Below are positions 46,301 to 56,923 of a stretch of DNA of 64,000 bases, in pieces; position 1 is the first letter of the stretch; each line of letters begins with the position of its first letter. The stretch spans positions 124,001 to 188,000 of the forward strand of contig JAHQRK010000044.1 of the NCBI GenBank assembly GCA_019828595.1, written 5' to 3'. Origin of the DNA: Aphanomyces cochlioides. Its lineage: Eukaryota > Oomycota > Saprolegniomycetes > Saprolegniales > Verrucalvaceae. A model generated the notes under the pieces. It searched no databases and was not told where the DNA came from. It saw only the letters and a program-made list of their open reading frames with translations. The position numbers and the translations under genes are program-made.

Positions 46301-49300
46301 ATGCCTTCGACTTTCCTGTCTGTGGGATTGCCTTTAGTTCCACTTACTCCCAAAGTTTCTGTCGTTGGTGCTGTAAATTTAGGTGAGCCTTTCTATTACA
46401 TCGAATAATTAATTGTTTGTAGGTTCTTGTGACGACTTGTACTTGGATGCAAAGGCTTCATCCGGATCTGGCGGACGAGCAATGCAATGGCAATGGGGTA
46501 TTACACCATCAGGACTCTTAGACGGTCTGGGCACAACAAATCAGACGATATTTATTCCCTCAAGTTCTTTGCAAAGCGATGTCAACTACATCGTGTCATT
46601 AACACTGATAAATTTCTTGGGCATCAATGCTTCATCTGGACCATTAATCATAACCAAAGCGGCCCTGCCCCTCCCGTCGATCTATATTCAAGGTCCCAGC
46701 CAAGTGTTTGTAACAAAATCACAGGGTTTGCGACTGACGTCAGTCGCCGCTTTACCTACATGTGGTGACACTGCAGCAAATCCATCTTTAGGGATTAATT
46801 GGTACATCAATGGATCTCAAGTCGTGTCGTTGAGCAAGAATCCTCGACAGCTCAGGCTCGTGCAGCTTAATTACGGTGTTTATACTGTTTCAGCTCTTGT
46901 CTTTATACCAGAAACGCCATGGGTAAACAATTCCGCGAGCGTTTATGTCCAAGTTGGTCCCTCCCCATTGATTGCTGAAATTTCCGGTGGAGATCGCTCA
47001 GCAGGAAATGCAGTTGATCTGTTGCTAAACGGGACGAGGTCGACTGATCCCGACAATTCATCTACTGCCTTACTGTACCAATGGAGCTGTAGTCACTTAA
47101 ATACCAACTTACGAAGTTGCATGAATGTCGATATCGCTGACGGCAAGATCAGCGTGGTTCCAAGTTCTGCTCTACCTCCTTTGACGACAATCTTGATTAC
47201 TTTGACTGTGACTGATCCTTTGACTGGACGCCAAAGCAGCGCGTCGGCAAGCTATGTAATCAAACTTGGCAATCCACCAATTACAACTATCAAAGCATTG
47301 TCAGCAGCAAAGTTCAATCCAGACACGAAAATTATTCTTACTGGCAACATAACCAGCTCAATGGATCCCCAGCCGACAGCCAAGTGGTCAGTTGATGGAG
47401 ACACAGATGGTTCGATTGCTGCTTTAACATTTGGGCTTCTTACGGTAGGTATACCCCACATTTCCCAACTAATTATTGTCTTGCAGACGTCATATCGAAT
47501 GGTTCTTTTGGCAAATACTCTCAAAGCTGGGCGAACTTACGTGTTTATCCTTACTGGTATGGACAAATACAACCAAACTAGTAGTGCACAGACATCAGTT
47601 GTCATGAACGAACCTCCCACCAGCGGAACAGTACATAATTTTTTATCACAAAACTTGCCTGACACGATATTTAGGTTACAGCGAATCCTCAAAGTGGATC
47701 AGTTTTGTCGACGTCGTTTCACTTATCTTGCGATAACTGGGTAGACGAGGATCTGCCATTGCAATTCAGTTTCAAATACATCGTTGGAGACTATTCTCCA
47801 ACTGCCACTCAAGTTCCTCTCGGTGATTTTGCACTGACGACATCTTTTGACACAGTATTTCCCGCTGGAGGAGGAAAGAACAACACCATCACCATAGTTA
47901 GCTATATCGCAGACTCGTACGGATATGCAACTCAGGCACTTACGACTGTTACTGTCACACTCCCTAAGACTGACGCTGCACAAACGCAAGCGTTTCTTCA
48001 AAATCAAACAAGCCAATTAGCCAATCTTGCTTCCAGCAAAGACCCTGGTCAGGTCTTGAATTTAGTGAATATCCTCGCTTCTTTGTTGACATCTACTGCC
48101 AGCCAGACGCCAACTGCGAGCATACCTCCTCAACCAGTAACCCCTCCACCAGTGACGCCTGGTCCAAGTGACCCATCAGGCTCTCGCCTGCCCACCCCAG
48201 CCCCGACAAAACCTCCAAAGCAGTGCCCGAGTGCAGTACCAGGCTCAATTTGCTCAGGACATGGATCATGCACCCTGGACCCGCCACAGTGTTCGAGTGA
48301 CAATCTAGAGTGCTCAGCAACATGCAACTGCGCGAATTCCTGGTACGACACGGATTGCAACACATCGCAGGAGGAATATGACAAAAAGCAGCAAATGCTG
48401 GGTAGTTTGTTGAGCTCCATGGCAATCGCTAATGCAAATATTGAGCCAACAACGCAAGCTCTGGAGCAGCAAAGCTCCGCCGTAGCTTCGATCACCGCCA
48501 ATGTGGCAATGCTCAGCCCTGCACAACAAAACCAAGCCTTGGATTTGGTTGTCAATGTCTTGAACGCTTCATCTAGCGTCACACTATCTCCTGCCACTAC
48601 CTCTGCTGTTGGTCTATCTGTCTCTAGTCTTTTAGATGCACCTTCTGTGACAGCAAATTCGACGAGTCGGCGACTTGAAGAAGCAGCTACCCAAAGTGCA
48701 AAAATTGGCTCGACGGTGTCCCTTCTATCCTCATCGATTCTAAGCGATATGTTACCTGGTGAAGCACCAGTCCAACTGAATACCAAAAACTTAAAGCTAA
48801 CTGTGCAACGTCATGAGCCAGAAGAGCTCACCGGGGCAAAAGTTGAGCTACCTCTCAGTGCTGAACAAGTTCGACAAAATTACACTGCTCCTTCTTTCGC
48901 CTTTCCTTCGGAGTTTTCGAGCCTTGGATGTGGCAATGCTATGGACACGCACGCGGCATTGTACTCAAAGAATCTGTACAGTAGCGAAAACGCATCTGCA
49001 ATCAATTCAGCTGTCATGGGACTCAATTTGCTGTGCGCCAACCAGCCTCTGGCTGTTTCAAACCTTACACAAGGAATTACACTTCGCATGCGCAACAATA
49101 TGAAATATCCTGTACGTAAGCAACTCGATCTTTATTTCATTTATTCCATGGTAGGAGCCAGATAAGCCCCTCAATGGAACTGTGGAATGCTTTGTTAATC
49201 AGACGACCACGAAAAACATTACCTGTGATGCCAAAAACAATATTTTCAAAGTTGTGACCTGCAACGGAACAGCCGACTACAACATATCCTTTGTATGTCC

Positions 49301-52208
49301 CCAGATTGTTTCGACTCCTTTGTGTCGATATTGGGATACTAAGGTATATTCACTTCTCGAATTTTTTTACGTATTGACGGGATGCTTTAGTTGGCTCTAT
49401 GGTCGTCCGAAGGCTGCGAAGTTGTGCCAAGCTCTGACCCGGACTATACAATATGCAACTGCACCCACTTGACAGATTTTAGCACGCAAATGGGTGATGC
49501 ATTCAAAGCTGTAGAGGACAACGTGGTGGCAGTGTTCAATCATAAAACAACACTCGAAGACGTCAAGCAAAATCTCAAAGTTGTCATAACGATGGCAATA
49601 TTTTTCATTTTATATGCGTCTGGCTTGGTGTATGGTCGACGCCTGGATAAAAGAGACGCTATCAAGTAACTTTGGATCGAAGTAAATCGAATAACTCTTG
49701 AATTCTAGGGATAAAGAAGAGCGCCAACGACTAATGGAAGGAAAAAAGGTTGATGCAACCAAGCTATTTGAAGTGCCCAAAGCAGCGCATGCGAAAACAA
49801 GACTAGAAAAGCTCTACGCAACTCTCCATGGGTTTTGGGAAGGGTTGACGGGAGAACATCAACTCTTTTCTATATTCTTCCAGTATAATCCTGACTTCAC
49901 ACGGTGCGTCTTGCGATGTTATAATCCATAAGCTTGTATAGGCCACAACGACTAATGATCATATTTACAACAATGATGAGTACTATGCTCACTAACGCCG
50001 TTTTATACCGTCTTCGTCAACTTACGCCAAATATTGGCACTATTATTGTCAGTGGTCTGGTATCGAATATAATTATGTTGCCTGTGACATTGGCTCTTGT
50101 TGTCCTTTTCAAGAAATCTGGCAAGAAATACGACTACTTAGTGCGCTATCAAATGGTAGATGGTGAGCAAGAAGTTGAATTTCAAGTGGACGCATATGGG
50201 AACCCAGTCGAATATACCAAATACGACTTGCTCCGCATGGATTTGCAGGCAGTTTTCAATACAATCCAACTCTCGCAATTCCATTATTGTCGCGACCTGC
50301 TTCAACACGATGGCATGAATTCAATGATCGGATCCTTGTCCCAATCATACTTCTTGATTCTCCACAATCATGAAGTCTACGATGCAGATTATCGTTTACC
50401 AAATATCGATAGCAGTCCAGTCGGACTGGAAGGACATGACCCGTTGAATACGGCTATTGTTCTCAAGCACTCCACGACGAAGAAAACATCACAAGAGGCA
50501 CTTGCATTGCTGGTGAAAATGTGGGAAGACGTAGACTTGCTGGGAACATTGAGCAAGCTTGAACCAATACATTTGTCACCTGAAACAGTTTCAAAACTAG
50601 CATTTGAAATTCACATGGCCGAGGAGCTTCTCAAATGTGAAGAAGGTCTTACGCTTGAGCCGATTGACTACGAGCGTGTCAGCATATTGTTGAACTATTG
50701 CCAAAAATTCCACGCTTGTGCGGAATGCTACGCACAAGATTCTGCTGCCGTGCTTCGTCATGCACGCAAGGAAATTCAACGGGCGAAACAAGAGCTCGTT
50801 GCGACGAAGAAAATGCTCAAGACTCAACTCCGGTCGACGTCTCCTGATGAACCACCAAAACGAAACCCAATCCGCAAAATAAGCAGTCGAAAGTTGTCTA
50901 CATCGGGTTCCCACGATACAATTTCAAAGAAAGTTGTCAAGGAGCAAGTGAAGGTAAGAGTTTTATCATCGCTGGGGATTTATTGGAATGTGTTAGGTTG
51001 CCGTCCACGAGCGAAAACATCATGTTAAACTTGCCAAAACGATGCGAAAACAAGCGCAGCGTCAAATGAAGCAGCAGCAAAAAGAAGAGACGAAAAAGAC
51101 CAAGGCTGAGATCAAGGAAGTTGTTCAGACTCTAAAGGGTGTGGAGAAGTTTAAGAAGAAGTATATGCTGGAGCAAGAAGTCAAGCAGGCCAAGATGTTG
51201 CAGAGCATGCCACTCCATACTCGACAAGTGTTTTTAAAAGAGCAGGAAAAACTCAAGGAATTGCGCATGACGTCGCGACTCCTCTACAACCAATTTATTC
51301 GGAAAAAGCCACAGACAGTGCCGAAACCCATCTTTCCCAACTGGGTCAACTACGTCGTCTACGTCATGTGTGCCTCCATCGATGGCTTTGCCGCTTGGTT
51401 TGTCCTCCAGTTTTCGTTTACCGTTGGTGGCGATATTGGCGATGCGTTTATTAGCTCAATCCTCGTGGGTCTTCTCACGACATGGCTGATCAGCCAACCG
51501 ATCTCCATTTTCTTCAAGATGGGCATCATGCCTGTCATTGCGACGTCTCTTTTGATTAACACCGGTATCTTCCAGTCGCTCAGTACTGAATCCTTTGCTC
51601 TTGGGGCAACTGCAGCTGCAACTGTCGGCATGGCTGCTGTCGTGCGACGACGGGAGAGGAAAGCTGAAAATCTTCCGCCTCAACTTTCTCCAGATATGAG
51701 TCAAAAGGTGCAACCGATTCTCGGCCCTTCGTCCGATCTCATCATGGGAGGTCAAGCAGGTTCTTTCATATACAGACCTGATGTGAACACGACGGAATAT
51801 GACTGCCAATGCGGGCTGACTATTCCCAAGGCAGAGAAAGACAAGCATCTCGAGTCGGAATGCTCGCATCGCCTCGTGCAATGCCGAGCCGGTTGTGGCA
51901 TTTTCCTCCAAGCCCGTGCTTGTGAAAGCCACGAAAAGAGTCGCTGTCGCCTTATTATGTGTACTTGTGGCAAAATGCTTCCGAAACAAAACCTTCGAAA
52001 GCATCAGCAGTTTGAATGCAAGCTCCAACTTGTCGTCTGCCGATTTGGATGCGGCAAAACCCTCACCCGAACGACGAAAGACCGTCATGAGCATGCTGAG
52101 TGTGCTTTACGGCCGACGGAATGTCCCCATTGCAATATTATCTGTTCCGCACGAGAAATTCAAACGCATGTGTGTCAGCCAACGATGGTGACGGGTCTCT
52201 CTCGCTAA
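37324..52208 (+). CDS. Giant GPS/REJ receptor-like membrane protein with C-terminal TRAF-type zinc fingers
   Basis: Ten exons by hand (37324-45875, 45919-46382, 46423-47444, 47487-47630, 47675-49111, 49155-49343, 49391-49665, 49709-49903, 49942-50953, 50997-52208), all joins in frame, about 4833 residues. Signal peptide MPFLNYPCWLVLAILLFTLV; then about 2000 residues of roughly 150-residue beta-rich repeats (DQLQVEVRV, IDSLTVAFQ, MTWLPPD) with many N-glycosylation sites. A Calx-beta-like stretch follows near 2660-2850, a REJ-like domain (NEPPTSGTVTANPQSGS), a Cys-rich EGF-like knot (ICSGHGSC), and a GPS motif CNCTHLTDF near 3958-3966. Five membrane segments resemble the first helices of polycystin-1 (PQRLMIIFTTMMSTMLTNAV). 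A basic coiled stretch lies between helices, and Cys/His fingers (CGLTIPKAEKDKHLESEC) close the protein. No PLAT domain or channel pore is visible. Probably a self-cleaving surface receptor; ligand unknown. Confidence 0.85.
39791..43340 (+). repeat. 1356 bp in-frame tandem repeat, 2.6 copies, essentially identical
   Basis: Copies at 39791-41146, 41147-42502 and 42503-43340 (partial, 838 bp). Each full unit encodes 452 residues, that is three of the roughly 150-residue domains of the receptor ectodomain (about residues 823-2006). Apart from the first dozen bases, where GTTGTTGCC replaces GTCATTGCC, I saw no differences between copies, including third codon positions. The earlier, single domains at 37.9-39.7 kb are clearly diverged from one another. 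The unit therefore expanded recently or is kept identical by conversion. Confidence 0.93.
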
Positions 52209-53237
52209 ATCGAGAGGATGAAACTACAAGTAGCACAAGGCTGAAGCGATGCAACATGGTCTGAGAAGCACATAAAAACCGCCAACGAACAACGCTCTAA
52301 CGACAAGTTTACGTAAGACGCGCTCTTGTCCACACGAGGGACGCTGAGATGGCTCCGAACGTCGACTCTGTCCAAGCTAGGGCAGGGCACCCATCGCTGT
52401 ATATGTACATTAAATATGTGTAATTGTTCGAATGTTATCGTGGTGTTGAAACCCCCCAAATTATTGTATTGACAGTTCGCAATGCCTCCTGCAGTCCATC
52501 TTTAATTCAAGTACATGCATCTCAAGCTGGGATTCTTTACTAAAAACTAAGTAGCATTGGGATGAACAACCTTTCGGTGAACTCTTATGCATGGTCGAGC
52601 AAGACAAACTGCAGGAGTTAAAATTCTCTCGATTATAAATAAGGCATACTGATGAAAAACGATGGACGACGGACCTCACATGCAGAGAAATGGGTCCATG
52701 GGGTTGGTTTTTCAAGTGTCGTGGAGACGCCATTTGCACCGTTAAATATCAATACTCAATAGTGTCTCCATAATTTGTAAGGACTGCTCATCTTTCGCTG
52801 CTTCATGTGGCTCAGAAGTCTTAGACGAAATGCTCTGGATGAAATGTGCCTCGTCCAAAAATTCATTCTGCAACGTGTATAAAATGATTGGCATGATATA
52901 ATTCATACGTGAGACGTTCCCACACGCTTATCGAGCGAGTTTGGGTAGAATATCATGTCTGTGGTTATTGCGCCGAATTTCAAGTACGGACATCTTGATT
53001 TGATGGCTTTGGATGTATGCTTCTCCTGGCTCGGCACCGCGTCGACATATTTGCTGAGTGCGAACAGAAAACTTGGAATTGAGGTATGTGTGGGTTGCAC
53101 CCAAATTCATTTCCAAATGTGTTCACAAAATGCAACAATTTGTGTTTCCGAGTTGTGCTGAGTGCCAAAATTTATATACCAAGAACTGGGAAACATCTCA
53201 CGCACAAAAATAGATAATCAAGAGCGTAAAGAACGCC
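52209..53237. other. Intergenic: receptor 3' flank, decayed remnants and the empty transposon site
   Basis: Similar to 3333-3742 and 5426-5912. At 53163-53190 the sequence AAAATTTATATACCAAGAAC is the uninterrupted counterpart of the two flanks of the palindromic transposon (5903-5912 and 10801-10810). No gene recognised. Confidence 0.6.
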
Positions 53238-55148
53238 TTACAATCTACTGTTAAAAGCAAGAATACGAACTCGCTCAAGTACTTTTTGGGGGGCCCATCT
53301 TGAATCATACTTTTCCAATACGTTGGCGTCCACAACTTGGCTTATCTTGAACTCTTCCAACTTTTCTGGCTTGACAACGAAATAGATCTCGACTGTCATT
53401 TCCTTCTTCATGCCAGCAGCTACAAGATTCGACAGCACGTCATCAAAAAATTCCAGCTTGAGATCGTACTTGGCTGCTATCGTCAATTGGATGAAGATAA
53501 CTTTTGTGGCCACCATGTCAAAATACAGAGCATCATAACCGCATTGGTTCCACTTGACGGGTTTCAGCCACTTTTTGTCAGCACAAATACGATGCTCCTC
53601 TCCTTCACCTATCGTCTTGAAGTTCTTCGTTGGGTCAAAAATATAGACATCAGTCATGGGTAGTTGAACCTTTTCTGAATTTACGTCAATGAGTTCGACA
53701 TTCTCTTCCTTTACTGATGCCAAAAACAGCCATTCATACAAATAGCCATGCATTGGAGGGGTTTTTGCCGCTCCAAGATTGTTTGCTAATTCAACAATAG
53801 TGTCCTTACCCGACGCATTCACAAAGCAACTGAGTGCATATTCACTCACGGCATACCGTTCACGGTTCTTGTCCAATCCATAGAGTCTGTTGATTTCATT
53901 CTTGTGATACATACCGACGCAATACTTCACTAGGTCAGCCTTGTTCGGTGTCGATTCAACAGCTTCTTCGATCCGCAATTTGACTTCGTCTGTTGAGAGC
54001 TGAAACATATATCGACATGAGCCACCAGCATAGTAAAACTTTTTGTCGATCATGCCGTCCAAATAATCATCACCAGTTAAACTTGTTTCTTCATTCACGT
54101 CGGAGGGAGGGGTTGCTTCCAGATTGACCTTTACTGAATTAAAAAATTCTTGATCTTTGACGGCAGTTCGGTATTCGTCTCGTGTCCACGAATACATGAA
54201 GAAAAACTCAATACCAGCGCGATTGTCGTCGTCTGGATTTCTCTTCCCAAGAGTTGACATGGAGGAGCAAACCACAAATCGATCAATGTCTTTTAGTTGA
54301 GCAGCAATATGTTTTCGAAATAAATTCATGTGATAATCGCCCTCGTGGAATCCATCCAGACACACGAAGAGTTTTTGATCGTCATGAGATCGGGGTAACT
54401 TGGACATCACGCTAGCAATTCGCCAATATTGTTTTGTTGCCATGTCCAGAATGTGGGTGCAATCATCTTTCGTCAAATGGATCCAAATTACATGCCATTC
54501 TTCACGATCCAAAGATGCCACATAACTCAGCGTGCACATGGATTTTCCTGTGCCAGGGGGTCCAACAATGTATCCTTTCTTCTTGTCTTGTATCACTCGA
54601 TCGTTCAAAAACTGCCATAGTTCTTTGACTTGAGCGCGGGGATACAGAAAGGTGTCTCTTTCCTGTCCAATATATGACCACTTTAACAATGCACGTGGTA
54701 TCCTGACATATCTTCCGCTGATGTCAATTTGCGGAACCTGTGGTACTGGTTCCGGGGGAAGCACTGGTGCTGGTACAGGGAGAATTTCTGATACTTGCAC
54801 AGCATCGACGTCCACACGTTGCTTCTTGTGAGGATTCTCCCAGACATCACGATCGGGAACAACCACCACGAGGGGACTGCTCATGTTTGCGTCGTACTGG
54901 GTCATTTCTTGGGTTGGGTGAAGAGAAACTGGATTCTTCACTTTTAATGCGTCCATGTCGGAGTAGACTTTGAGTTGCGCAGCGACAATACCTTCAGGAA
55001 GGATCGGAGAGACTTTGGCATACACAGCGTCCTTAAAGTCGTCAATGCGGCAATTAGGTCCTGACTGCATCTTCACGCTGGATTCCTCCATCTTTGGGGT
55101 CTGATTGGCATCAACCAGGATATACCAGACGCAGAGCTCACTTGCCAT
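53238..55148 (-). CDS. CRN (Crinkler)-type effector-like protein, copy B (CRN3)
   Basis: 636 residues from the ATG at 55146-55148, single exon, the duplicate of CRN1. Header, Pro-rich linker and P-loop GPPGTGKS (196-203), the YYAGGSCRYMF region and the endonuclease-like C-terminus are as in CRN1. The first 160 residues and the last 240 or so are almost identical between the two, but residues 180-400 differ heavily, with an extra residue here: for example ILDMATKQYWRIASVMSK replaces FLDMETKKAWRDCSRNF, and EGDYHMNLFRK replaces EYEYHIEVFRN. The frame is intact. The variable block covers the NTPase core after the P-loop, suggesting conversion from another paralogue or diversifying selection. Confidence 0.85.
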   Translation of the reverse strand: MASELCVWYILVDANQTPKMEESSVKMQSGPNCRIDDFKDAVYAKVSPILPEGIVAAQLKVYSDMDALKVKNPVSLHPTQEMTQYDANMSSPLVVVVPDRDVWENPHKKQRVDVDAVQVSEILPVPAPVLPPEPVPQVPQIDISGRYVRIPRALLKWSYIGQERDTFLYPRAQVKELWQFLNDRVIQDKKKGYIVGPPGTGKSMCTLSYVASLDREEWHVIWIHLTKDDCTHILDMATKQYWRIASVMSKLPRSHDDQKLFVCLDGFHEGDYHMNLFRKHIAAQLKDIDRFVVCSSMSTLGKRNPDDDNRAGIEFFFMYSWTRDEYRTAVKDQEFFNSVKVNLEATPPSDVNEETSLTGDDYLDGMIDKKFYYAGGSCRYMFQLSTDEVKLRIEEAVESTPNKADLVKYCVGMYHKNEINRLYGLDKNRERYAVSEYALSCFVNASGKDTIVELANNLGAAKTPPMHGYLYEWLFLASVKEENVELIDVNSEKVQLPMTDVYIFDPTKNFKTIGEGEEHRICADKKWLKPVKWNQCGYDALYFDMVATKVIFIQLTIAAKYDLKLEFFDDVLSNLVAAGMKKEMTVEIYFVVKPEKLEEFKISQVVDANVLEKYDSRWAPQKVLERVRILAFNSRL

Positions 55149-56923
55149 CTTCAGAAGTTGCGCGCGAAAAAATGATTCTGACCTGTCTCGTTTGCAAATC
55201 TGCTTGTTAAAATTGATAAATAATATATTATCTTTCACAGGATATTCATCATCTCACCTTGCTTCGATGGCTTTGGTCGTATGCTTGTCCAGACCCGGTA
55301 CTGCTACAACTCGCTCCATGCGATGCACAAGATCAAATGGCTTGTCGTATATTTTGACGAGATCCACCCAGATTCGTCCTCGTCAGTTGATGCCAGCTCG
55401 AATGACAATCGTGCAAACATAACGAGGGTTGTGTGGGAAATATCCACGCCAAGACGGCCGACCTCCGTCGACGTATCGAATTGTGCGGCATTCCAACTTG
55501 TCAAATGGAATTGATCGCGGCGGCAAAGATCATGAAGGAGTCAAGGTCCATTTTGTTAGATTTGTCATGGTTCCAGCCAGCTCATCACCGAACGTTGTCA
55601 CTTGGATGGACGGTTGCGACGAAGAGAGAGGACAGACCGACGGATATTGACGTCTTTATTGCTTACACGCCGACTCTGGCATTTGACAGTGTGGGGTGAA
55701 TCGAGCACATGGCTAGCATCCAGAAGGACTACATGCTCTTTGTACTGATATTTTACCCAGACTCACATGATGTGCGTGACGGTAAGTCTCTCGTTTTAAT
55801 TCTTCCATGATGATCAATTTACGTACACACGTTGCTAGAATGAATTATGGAAGAAGACGAACGGGCGCTAGTAGTCCATTTCGTCGAGAATATTTCCTGG
55901 CCGCGTAAAGCGACGAAAGGTGTTGTGTCCCCACAAATTATGGAGACACTGATGAGTACATCATAAATTGGATATTTCACCGTGCAAACGATGTATCCAC
56001 GACAATTCAAAAGCCAAACCATGGACCCACTTCTCTTCGAATGAGCCCGTTCTCCCTCTTCCAGCGTATTTCATCAATGCGCCGCAAAAGGACTTGGACT
56101 TGTCTCGGCATTGTGTCGAGGAAAATTAGAATTCTCGTCAATGCCAGCTAGCTGTGTGGACGCGAATCGGCGGCGTGACATCTCCTCCTCGACCAGCTTT
56201 CGAGCACTTCCAAGTTGTCGCTTTGGCTTGATTCACAGCGATGCCAAACTACTGAATTCCGTTGGACGACGCTTCAAAGGTGCGAGGTTTCACGACGCCG
56301 TCTTCGTTCATCAAATTCCACCACTGCTTTGAGCTCCAACATCGTCCAAAACGCATGTACATGCGTATTCCAAGCGAGAAAACGAATGTCGACAGTGAGA
56401 ACGACGTTAATTCGCACGAAATCGACGCGCCGAAGGGCAACAAGCTCATCTGTGACTCGTTCATCCCCGCGACGGTCAGTCGACGACACATGTCGCTTTT
56501 TTCCAGAGTGATTTCCATCACGAGAATCGCCGCACAGACACCGCGACAAAGTTTACGATTCAATGCTGACGAACAACCAAGTGCAAGCAGACAAAACATC
56601 ACGAAGTTCATGCGCACCGTCGTCGACGTGTGGTCGAACTGGAAGGGATTTCTGATGCGACTCATGGCCAGAAACAAAGTCTTCTCCATCCTTCATCCTT
56701 CGTAATCTCCACTACAGTATGTACGATATATACCGAGGGGAAGTAAACATCGCGCGTGTTCTCGACCTCATCCGATTGCAGTTGGTGATGAAGAGGATAA
56801 TCAAAGGCGTGTTCAACCAGGTGGTCGAATTTTGTTCAATCAAATGGCGGTCGAAATTTTACCCAACCGAAACATCACTTCGCCCTTTTTCCAAGTGTTG
56901 ACGCATTCATCCTTCGGCTCTCC
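55149..56923. other. Non-coding, copy B of 12770-14544
   Basis: Nearly identical to the copy A interval and likewise without a gene that I can support. One of the few differences is TAA at 56702-56704 (CGTAATC) where copy A reads CGCAATC, which cuts the longest plus-strand frame from 202 to 147 codons. That argues against the frame being a real gene. Confidence 0.5.
55207..55238 (-). promoter_or_regulatory. CRN upstream AT block, CRN3 version
   Basis: Identical to 12828-12859 upstream of CRN1. It ends about 58 bp before the CRN3 start codon. Confidence 0.5.
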
